Source: Candidatus Uhrbacteria bacterium (GTDB taxonomy: Bacteria > Patescibacteriota > Patescibacteriia > JACQRZ01). Taken from it: a DNA stretch of 38,110 nucleotides. The notes below the pieces were generated by a model. The model was not told the DNA's origin, ran no database searches, and saw only the letters and a program-made list of their open reading frames with translations. A program made the translations under genes and the position numbers. The stretch is from positions 1 to 38,110 of the forward strand of contig JACPHV010000034.1 in the NCBI GenBank assembly GCA_016188385.1. Reading direction: 5' to 3'. Shown here one piece after another: positions 1-6,484 of this stretch. Each line of letters begins with the position of its first letter. Positions within the stretch are counted from its first letter, which is position 1.

Positions 1-189
1 GAACGCGAGCGTACCGGCAAGAGCGACGATCAATAGCGCAACAAATAGGAATACAAAAAAATCAAACATCTTAAACGCGACGAAAACCAACACTCCGCCG
101 GTAAACAAGATGCCAAACTGCCGCACCGTGATGGGGCCTAAGATCTTATCTTCGCTTTCAATGAATTGTGGGACTGTGATCTGCTCCAT
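1..189 (-). CDS. PrgI-family (VirB3/TrbD-like) T4SS membrane protein, N-terminal part; runs off window edge
   Basis: Minus-strand translation from ATG at 189: MEQITVPQFIESEDKILGPITVRQFGILFTGGVLVFVAFKMFDFFVFLFVALLIVALAGTLAF..., typical of PrgI-family proteins. Confidence 0.75.
   Translation of the reverse strand, partial: MEQITVPQFIESEDKILGPITVRQFGILFTGGVLVFVAFKMFDFFVFLFVALLIVALAGTLAF
150..189. repeat. 40-bp direct repeat copy 1 (start of the PrgI-family gene)
   Basis: 38/40 identical to 406-445 (cttcgctttcaatgaattgtgg(g/a)ac(t/c)gtgatctgctccat). Confidence 0.9.
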
Positions 190-195
190 CTTTTA

Positions 196-204
196 TGGTA
201 TAAT
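196..204 (+). promoter_or_regulatory. Extended -10 promoter TGGTATAAT for tRNA-like RNA A
   Basis: TGnTATAAT; predicted start about 211-212, where the GGTGGA stem begins; no good -35. Confidence 0.5.
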
Positions 205-211
205 AATTCGC

Positions 212-296
212 GGTGGATTTCGAGGGCCGGGTCCGGGTGGTCCCGGGAGCAGACTTGCCATTTTGCTCTAGGGGTTCGACTCCCCCTCGGTCCACC
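212..296 (+). ncRNA. tRNA-like RNA A
   Basis: Cloverleaf-like: acceptor GGGCCGG(224-230)/TCGGTCC(287-293), D-stem CCGG/CCGG, hairpin AGCAGA-CTTGCCAT-TTTGCT, T-arm GGGG-TTCGACT-CCCC, A73 then CC. The leader GGTGGA also pairs with TCCACC. Confidence 0.5.
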
Positions 297-325
297 TTGA
301 CAAAAAAAATGTTGCGTGTTATTTT
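297..325 (+). promoter_or_regulatory. Promoter TTGACA-N17-TATTTT (extended -10 TGtTATTTT) for small RNA A
   Basis: TTGACA at 297-302, TATTTT at 320-325; predicted start about 332-333. Confidence 0.45.
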
Positions 326-332
326 GATAATG

Positions 333-399
333 AAATGGCAAGTCTGCTACGATCGGACACTATCCGTTCTCCTAGGAGCTCCTGAAAAGGAGCTTTTCT
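333..399 (+). ncRNA. Predicted small RNA A, complementary to tRNA-like RNA A
   Basis: 5' end AAATGGCAAGTCTGCT (333-348) is the exact reverse complement of 248-263; ends in terminator 377-399. Confidence 0.4.
377..399 (+). terminator. Rho-independent terminator
   Basis: AGCTCCT-GAAA-AGGAGCT followed by TTTCT. Confidence 0.65.
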
Positions 400-405
400 G
401 TATTT

Positions 406-445
406 CTTCGCTTTCAATGAATTGTGGAACCGTGATCTGCTCCAT
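406..445. repeat. 40-bp direct repeat copy 2 (duplicated start of the PrgI-family gene)
   Basis: 38/40 identical to 150-189; encodes MEQITVPQFIESE and then diverges. Confidence 0.9.
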
Positions 446-522
446 TACTATGACAGAATAACTTTTATAGTGTAGCATAATTGGAGATGATAAGCCTGAT
501 TCTCGCATCCAGTTGAGATCGA

Positions 523-550
523 ACAAAAACCCCCTTTACGGGGTTTTTGT
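523..550. terminator. Bidirectional rho-independent terminator
   Basis: acaaaaacccc-cttta-cggggtttttgt at the 3' end of the minus-strand 552-2801 gene. Confidence 0.8.
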
Positions 551-551
551 G

Positions 552-2801
552 CTATATACGAATCTGCTCATTTAATTCCAGAAGCGCTTCAAACTCTTCT
601 GCCGTGAGATACGGTTTGCCGGCGGCTTTTCTTTTCTCGATCACATCGGCGATATTGACGCCCGCGCCAAAGCTCTCCTTTCCGATCTCTTGATACAGTC
701 GCGACACTTCATTTTCTTTCCATGCCGCAATGCAGGACATTTTTTTCGTGTAGGAATCTTTTTCTATCAACGCAAACTTTTTCAATATCTTGCCTGCCGC
801 TTCTTCCGGATTGGGCGACAATCGGCGAAAATCCTTGAGTGTAATCACGCGCATCTCCTCCACCGCGTCAAGCAATCGCGGCGGAGCTTTGACATCGGAT
901 ACAGGCACCTTGCCGACAGTCGATCCGGGACGAATCTGTACGGGGATCCTTTTCACGTCTTTCCCTTGCATAGCAGAGGGGAGGGGCTGTATTGGTGAAA
1001 CCAATGGAGCAGGTCCATCAGACGGCTGTTCAGCCGTTTGAGTCCGCGTATCTGTTCCCTGTTTGCCGGATGGGGCGGAATTTTTGAATCCTGTACGCGC
1101 TGTATTGAGCTTGTTCTGGAGCGGTGATACCTCCTCCACGATTGTTGGAACACCGTTTTCATCCTCCTTGATAGAAAGCGGGGGTGGGGGCGGCGGAGGA
1201 GAGGGGGTAGACTTGGCAGGTGGAACAGGCGAGGCGGCAAGCGTTGAAGGCTGCGGCTCTTTGTCAGCGGCATCCGATTGAAGCTGTTCAGACACCATTT
1301 CTTCTTTGACTGGCTGACTCTGCGACGCAGACACGGATTCCTGATGAACCTCTTGCTGCCGTGTTGATATGTCAAGAACTTCTTTTCCCCTATCGGACAC
1401 CGTTGGAGCGTTCATGCTTTTTTTGATCGCGTCCAGCACTCTCTCCGCGTCGTGCGATGTCAAACCGATCCCGCCCTCTTCCACTGAATCCATGAGCCGC
1501 AATTTTGTCTGTGTGTCATTGCGGACATTTCTCAAGCGGGTGACTATACTTGTTCGCAGGCGTGAGGAGATATCCGGGGCAATCGCAAGCCCAACATCGG
1601 CAATGATCTCATCAGCGAGTTTGTCATAATCCTGTGGCGGCATAGGGATATATGATGGCTTAATGATGGAGTCATTGTTGTCTTCTCTTGCCATTTGGGC
1701 GGCAGGGGCTATTGATGTGGCAGAGAGCCCCTCTGTCGACTCTCTAACATCGACAAAATCGTCTACTGATGGAAACTCTTGCGGTACTGTTTTTTCCGAT
1801 ACCTCCATAGACGTGTTTTTGACTTCCGAGGGAGATTGACTCAATGTAGTGATCTGTTCAGCAACTGTTACTGCTGGCTCCCGTGATAGGTTCGCGGTCG
1901 CAGAAGCTCTTGCAAGCCGGGCGGCACTCACTTCTTTGATCTCATCTCGTGCGTAAGGAATAATTACCCAATCGGTAGGAGGAACCTTTGCCAAACTATC
2001 AGGAAAATTCTTCAAAGTATAATAGGCTTCAAACAACCTGCGGACAGCTTCTCTATTTTCTTCGGATAATTTTTTCGCATTTGGATTCTGTGTAATATAC
2101 TTCGCAATTGATAGCGACGATACCCCCTCTTTGTCGCTTGATGCCAACAGATCTCGTACCCACTCCAAGATACGAGGAGTGATCGGATCTGTTCCGATCT
2201 CCTCCTCGTTATCAAGCATTACCTGCTGAAGCTCTACGGGAAATGTCTCTTTACGCCGAATTATTGCGAAAATCAAAGCATTCAGCGCAATCAACGGCAT
2301 CGATTCTGTCAAACGCAAATATCCGACCAACTGTGTCTGAAAGATTTTTTTTATCTGTAACGCCTCTTTTTCGAAGTCAAGCATACGAAGTTTCTCAATG
2401 CCTTTTCTGAAGTTCTCTTCCATTTGAGAAATAAGGTAAAAATAAGTCCTGCTTTCATTGAGATCATCTTCTGTCCTCTTAAACTCGTTTTTATAATGCT
2501 GCCACTGATTGTCAAAATGCTCAGGGAATACGAGTACCGTATTTAACATCGTTAATCGAGAGAGTTCAGTCGCGAGTTCTGCGTCGCAGTTGAGTCGCTC
2601 TTTGATTACTGCCGTTAGTCCATCTACAGAAATCCGCATCGCAAATAAATCTCCCAATACGGTATCAAACGCTGCATCTTGTACTTCTGTCAGCGGATAC
2701 CGAAGATGGAGATTGTAGCGGAACTGAAAAAACTCATCAGACCATAATGCCTCTTGGATGTTTTCCGGTAGTGAATCGAGTTCTATGGAATATAATTTCA
2801 T
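552..2801 (-). CDS. Hypothetical protein (749 aa), proline-rich linker, co-directional with secretion-like genes
   Basis: Long ORF with PPPPPPP tract and conserved-looking C-terminal helical segment. Confidence 0.85.
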   Translation of the reverse strand: MKLYSIELDSLPENIQEALWSDEFFQFRYNLHLRYPLTEVQDAAFDTVLGDLFAMRISVDGLTAVIKERLNCDAELATELSRLTMLNTVLVFPEHFDNQWQHYKNEFKRTEDDLNESRTYFYLISQMEENFRKGIEKLRMLDFEKEALQIKKIFQTQLVGYLRLTESMPLIALNALIFAIIRRKETFPVELQQVMLDNEEEIGTDPITPRILEWVRDLLASSDKEGVSSLSIAKYITQNPNAKKLSEENREAVRRLFEAYYTLKNFPDSLAKVPPTDWVIIPYARDEIKEVSAARLARASATANLSREPAVTVAEQITTLSQSPSEVKNTSMEVSEKTVPQEFPSVDDFVDVRESTEGLSATSIAPAAQMAREDNNDSIIKPSYIPMPPQDYDKLADEIIADVGLAIAPDISSRLRTSIVTRLRNVRNDTQTKLRLMDSVEEGGIGLTSHDAERVLDAIKKSMNAPTVSDRGKEVLDISTRQQEVHQESVSASQSQPVKEEMVSEQLQSDAADKEPQPSTLAASPVPPAKSTPSPPPPPPPLSIKEDENGVPTIVEEVSPLQNKLNTARTGFKNSAPSGKQGTDTRTQTAEQPSDGPAPLVSPIQPLPSAMQGKDVKRIPVQIRPGSTVGKVPVSDVKAPPRLLDAVEEMRVITLKDFRRLSPNPEEAAGKILKKFALIEKDSYTKKMSCIAAWKENEVSRLYQEIGKESFGAGVNIADVIEKRKAAGKPYLTAEEFEALLELNEQIRI

Positions 2802-2821
2802 ACGGTCAAAATCTCAGGTGA

Positions 2822-5800
2822 TTAACCTACACGAGTCTTCTTCCATTTAATAATCTGATAAATCTCATCAAGCAATGCTCCGTCCTTCCCAAGCCTATTC
2901 TCAATCTGATGCATCAGGACGCCGGAAAGACCTGCCACGTTTGCGCTCGCGCGATCACCGTTTTTCGAAGCGCGCAAGATAGCTGACATGACATGCATTG
3001 CCATGGCTCCATTTGGCCCATCTTGCCGCAATTGTTCCGCCAATAACCGAGCCAGATCGCTGTCCTTATTCTGAAATATTTTATTATGCATGCCTGTGAG
3101 GAAGTACGGGGCAACATCGTCATCTTTCATAGCGTTAACGATTACTTGTTGATAGAATGTTTTATCCTCCGCCGACACATCTTTTCTGAAGTTGCCATCC
3201 ATGCCGATACCAAGATGATCGTCGGGGAATCCCCTGTTCATGCCAAGAACTTTGATAAATTGTTCGTAGTCTCGATTTGGACTAACGGATCCGTCATCTT
3301 GCCGTTCTTTGTGTTGGCCTTGAATTTCCATCCTGTTAAGCTCTTCTTCCGCGATTTCACGCGCTCTGTTTTCAACAATCGGATTGCTTTTCATTCGCAT
3401 CATCAGTTGCGCGGAAATAGCGGTGGGAAGCCGATTAATAGCTTTGAGTAAGCCCGCATTAAGGCTCTCCGGCCTTGTGAGCTTGCTTAGATCAATCCTG
3501 TTTTTATTTACCAGCTCGACCAATTTCTCCGGTGTCATACCAAAAGCTTGCGATGGGTATTGCTTATATACTTCGTAATCAAATGCCTCGACAGCAGCTC
3601 CGCCCGCGCCCTGTCTGACAAAATCTCTTCGCCCTCCTTCCACTTCCGAAGGGTCATACAGATTTCGTCGCATCATTTCTGTTTTGGCAGCCATTTGTTC
3701 AAGGTTTGAAAATCCCTTTGCGGTACCGTTCGCAATCGCCTTTACCACTTCATCACGCAAATTGCCAAATTTCTTTGCCGCCGCTTGAAGCGCTTCAAGC
3801 TCAACTTCCTGCCCCTCGAGCGTCAACCGATTTCCGAAATTTTGAGATCCTTTCAGAAAATCCCCGATAAAAGGAGCGATTATTGCGGGACCGCCGGCGA
3901 GACCTGCGAGTCCACCCCTAAGTACTGCCGCGGCAAATTCGGGAAATTCCATACGCGCCAAATCGGCTGTTGCTTTCCAATCCTCACCCTTTGCTTGCAC
4001 TTCCAACTTCTCTGCTGCGACTTCAGCTTTGATTGCTTCTCCGCGTAAACCATCCGCAAGTTTACCTCTCGCAGAACCCTTACCGGACTCTTCGTGTCGA
4101 ATAGCATCGTCAATTAACTCTTTGTCGGCGCGCAAAATCTCTGCTTCTCGTAATTTCTGTTTTTTCTTTTCGTCAGACATTTTCTCCGGCTCGGCTTCTA
4201 TCTTGCCTTTTTCTTCTTCTAATTGTTCTTCTAACCGAGCGATACGCGCTGCGATTTCTTTCCCTTCAGGAGTATCTTTGCCAAATTGAGGATCAAGCTT
4301 TTCGAGATTGATCATGGATTGGAACATCGCAATCTGATCTTGGCGTGCTTTGTTGCGTGCATCTCGTTCATTCTTTTCATCATCTGTTTCCTCCCCCTTT
4401 CCGGTCGACTCCTCAAGCAATCGTGCGCGTTCTCCAAGATAGTCCGAGTGTTTCTTCAGCGCACCCGTACCCTCAAACGCCGCAATATCAGCATCCACTT
4501 CTGCGACACTGAGCTTGAGACTATCTATTTCTTCTTCAGCTTTTCTGCGCTCTTCGAGTGATTTTGCCGGATCTTTCGTATCCGCCTCTAACTCATGAAT
4601 ACGCGCTTGAAGAGCGTCCCTTCTTTCTTCTAGTTTATGTTTATCGCCGCTCTCAATACTGACTGCGCGGTTATTCATATTCTGCGCTTCTTGTTTTCTC
4701 TCACCTGCTTCATTGCGCAAGTCCACGGATGTACCCATGTGTTGGCTCCTACGTTCCGCTGCCGATTCACGCGCTTTTGTGCCGAAGACAGGCACATCTT
4801 TCCACCAATTACGCAACGCCATGCCATATTTTGATGTCATGAGGGGTGTTCCAATAAACTGCTGCGCTAGTTCGCCTGGAAGTGAAATGGCTTTACCGGC
4901 GAGTTTCATCCCTGCGCTTACCTCCATACGCGCCTTCAGCTGCCGATCGTGCTCTCTTTGTTTCGAATACGCGCCCCAGCGATCTCGCGCCCAACGCATC
5001 GGTGACGGGCCCTTTTTGCCCGCGGCATAATCTTTCGCGCCTTGTATGACTCCACCGGCCATCTTGCCGCCTTCCACGCCAAGCTGTTGAGCTACCGCCA
5101 TACTGCCCAGGAGCATAACGATACCTAAAAAGAAGCCCAGCGTAGTCTGTGGCGTACCCAGCGCCGTACCAAGTTTATTCGGTATGGGGGATGTGGTAGA
5201 CGCGCTGACAGAACTGATTGTGCTCCCGATCTGCGGGACTCCTGTGGCTGATTGACTACTCGCCGCGAGTGTCGTAAAAGATAACCACAAAAAAAACAGC
5301 ATGACAGGACCTACGATGAGATAGTTGACAAATTGATCCCACCATTTCTTCGCGTATCCTTTATCATCCGGCAATGCCGCGAGAAAGAACGCCGCCGGAG
5401 ACAGCACAACGAGAAACCAAAGCGCCACGATACGGAAGACTAAAATAAACAGCATGACAACAACCACAATAAGAGCGATCACGTCAAACGCGAGCAATAC
5501 GATGAATGACGCGAGAACCTCCCAAACACCGACAGCCGCGGTTCCGGGCTGGGCTACATACTGCTGAAACTCCGCGATGCCGGTAATAGCCAAAAAATTG
5601 CCGCCGGCAGTGTTTTCGATCGCGCCGGTAAACGTCAGCATCACGACATTGGAAAAATCGATAAATATACCGGCAATCGTTTTTGAAAAATTGACCAGAA
5701 TCGCGGCGATGATAAACTTCGGCAAAGTCTTTGAGTAATGGTACTTTTCCTGCTGCAAGATGGTACCCACGGCTATCGCGAGCAAAACGATCACAAAAAA

Positions 5801-6157
5801 CATATTCATCACGTCCCGCACGATCTCCCATCCGCGCGTCACCGGAATGGAGTCAATAAAGGCCGTGTAGCGGGAAACTTCTACGATGAGAAAAACCACA
5901 TTGAGAAAAAGCCCGTGCAGCGCGTCAACAATCACGGCCACGATCCAACCTACACCGGACAACATTTGATCCTGGGCAATTTGCGCTGATAATGCCAGGC
6001 CGGCGGCAGCTCCGATTCCAATGAGAAGAGGGATGGCTGCATCAGCTCCGCGGGGAACAGCCAACACGCCAGCCGTCACGAGGCAGAGCAAAGCTGCCGG
6101 AGCGCCAAAGCGCCAGCGTTTTTGTGCTTTTAGGTATGTCGTGAAAAGTGTCAGCAT
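2822..6157 (-). CDS. VirB6/TrbL-like polytopic membrane protein with long charged coiled-coil C-terminal region
   Basis: Signal/TM-rich N-terminal ~370 aa with multiple TM helices, then long E/K/R-rich region. Confidence 0.7.
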   Translation of the reverse strand: MLTLFTTYLKAQKRWRFGAPAALLCLVTAGVLAVPRGADAAIPLLIGIGAAAGLALSAQIAQDQMLSGVGWIVAVIVDALHGLFLNVVFLIVEVSRYTAFIDSIPVTRGWEIVRDVMNMFFVIVLLAIAVGTILQQEKYHYSKTLPKFIIAAILVNFSKTIAGIFIDFSNVVMLTFTGAIENTAGGNFLAITGIAEFQQYVAQPGTAAVGVWEVLASFIVLLAFDVIALIVVVVMLFILVFRIVALWFLVVLSPAAFFLAALPDDKGYAKKWWDQFVNYLIVGPVMLFFLWLSFTTLAASSQSATGVPQIGSTISSVSASTTSPIPNKLGTALGTPQTTLGFFLGIVMLLGSMAVAQQLGVEGGKMAGGVIQGAKDYAAGKKGPSPMRWARDRWGAYSKQREHDRQLKARMEVSAGMKLAGKAISLPGELAQQFIGTPLMTSKYGMALRNWWKDVPVFGTKARESAAERRSQHMGTSVDLRNEAGERKQEAQNMNNRAVSIESGDKHKLEERRDALQARIHELEADTKDPAKSLEERRKAEEEIDSLKLSVAEVDADIAAFEGTGALKKHSDYLGERARLLEESTGKGEETDDEKNERDARNKARQDQIAMFQSMINLEKLDPQFGKDTPEGKEIAARIARLEEQLEEEKGKIEAEPEKMSDEKKKQKLREAEILRADKELIDDAIRHEESGKGSARGKLADGLRGEAIKAEVAAEKLEVQAKGEDWKATADLARMEFPEFAAAVLRGGLAGLAGGPAIIAPFIGDFLKGSQNFGNRLTLEGQEVELEALQAAAKKFGNLRDEVVKAIANGTAKGFSNLEQMAAKTEMMRRNLYDPSEVEGGRRDFVRQGAGGAAVEAFDYEVYKQYPSQAFGMTPEKLVELVNKNRIDLSKLTRPESLNAGLLKAINRLPTAISAQLMMRMKSNPIVENRAREIAEEELNRMEIQGQHKERQDDGSVSPNRDYEQFIKVLGMNRGFPDDHLGIGMDGNFRKDVSAEDKTFYQQVIVNAMKDDDVAPYFLTGMHNKIFQNKDSDLARLLAEQLRQDGPNGAMAMHVMSAILRASKNGDRASANVAGLSGVLMHQIENRLGKDGALLDEIYQIIKWKKTRVG

Positions 6158-6173
6158 GGATTTTCTATCTATC

Positions 6174-6202
6174 TTGACATCATTTTATTTTCAGTATATC
6201 AT
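6174..6202 (+). promoter_or_regulatory. Promoter TTGACA-N17-TATCAT for small RNA B
   Basis: TTGACA 6174-6179, TATCAT 6197-6202; predicted start about 6209-6210. Confidence 0.4.
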
Positions 6203-6209
6203 ACATTGT

Positions 6210-6281
6210 AAAGGCAGAACTCATACATCATGGGTTTGCTGCGTGTCAAACAAAGGGATTCCTTGAGAAAGGAATTCTTTT
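6210..6281 (+). ncRNA. Predicted small RNA B, complementary in blocks to tRNA-like RNA B
   Basis: AAAGGCAGAA (6210-6219) complementary to 6334-6343; TCATACATCA (6221-6230) to 6317-6326 with one G-U; GCTGCGTGTCAAA (6238-6250) to 6341-6353; ends in hairpin plus T-rich tail. Confidence 0.4.
6259..6281 (+). terminator. Rho-independent terminator of small RNA B
   Basis: ATTCCTT-GAGA-AAGGAAT followed by TCTTTT. Confidence 0.6.
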
Positions 6282-6291
6282 GTTTTATAAT
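6263..6291 (+). promoter_or_regulatory. Promoter TTGAGA-N17-TATAAT for tRNA-like RNA B
   Basis: TTGAGA 6263-6268, TATAAT 6286-6291; predicted start about 6298-6301. Confidence 0.6.
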
Positions 6292-6300
6292 AAAACCTAT

Positions 6301-6384
6301 GGTGGACCTGGGCCTGTGGTGTATGAAGTAACATTCTGCCTTTGACACGCAGCGAAACGGGTGCAAATCCCGTCGGGTCCACCA
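6301..6384 (+). ncRNA. tRNA-like RNA B (possible atypical tRNA) with CCA encoded
   Basis: Cloverleaf 6310-6381: acceptor GGGCCTG/CGGGTCC, U8, D-stem GTGT/ACAT with A14 and A21, anticodon arm CTGCC-TTTGACA-CGCAG (one C-C mismatch), T-arm ACGGG-TGCAAAT-CCCGT, A73, CCA. Confidence 0.55.
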
Positions 6385-6404
6385 CTTGGGATATGATTCT
6401 GGAG

Positions 6405-6428
6405 TCGGTGTGCATACGCCGATTTTTT
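6405..6428 (+). terminator. Rho-independent terminator of tRNA-like RNA B
   Basis: TCGGTGT-GCAT-ACGCCGA followed by TTTTTT. Confidence 0.8.
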
Positions 6429-6484
6429 GTATCCATACGTTCAAATAAATTCTTTTGTTAAAGTAGCGTCAAAACATCTCAACT

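Noticed and set aside
212-296. Interpretation of tRNA-like RNA A as a tmRNA piece
   Set aside because: T-arm resembles tmRNA, but the unit has both acceptor strands within about 80 nt and no tag ORF or pseudoknot region.
138-461. ORFs 138..341 (-) and 213..461 (+)
   Set aside because: They overlap the tRNA-like RNA A and duplicated gene start; the minus-strand peptide (GGPRGSRTP...) has the look of spurious antisense-tRNA translations.
6199-6444. ORFs 6199..6444 and 6221..6436 (-)
   Set aside because: WWTRRDLHPFRC.../VDPTGFAPVSLRV... are typical antisense-tRNA artefact peptides; they cover tRNA-like RNA B.
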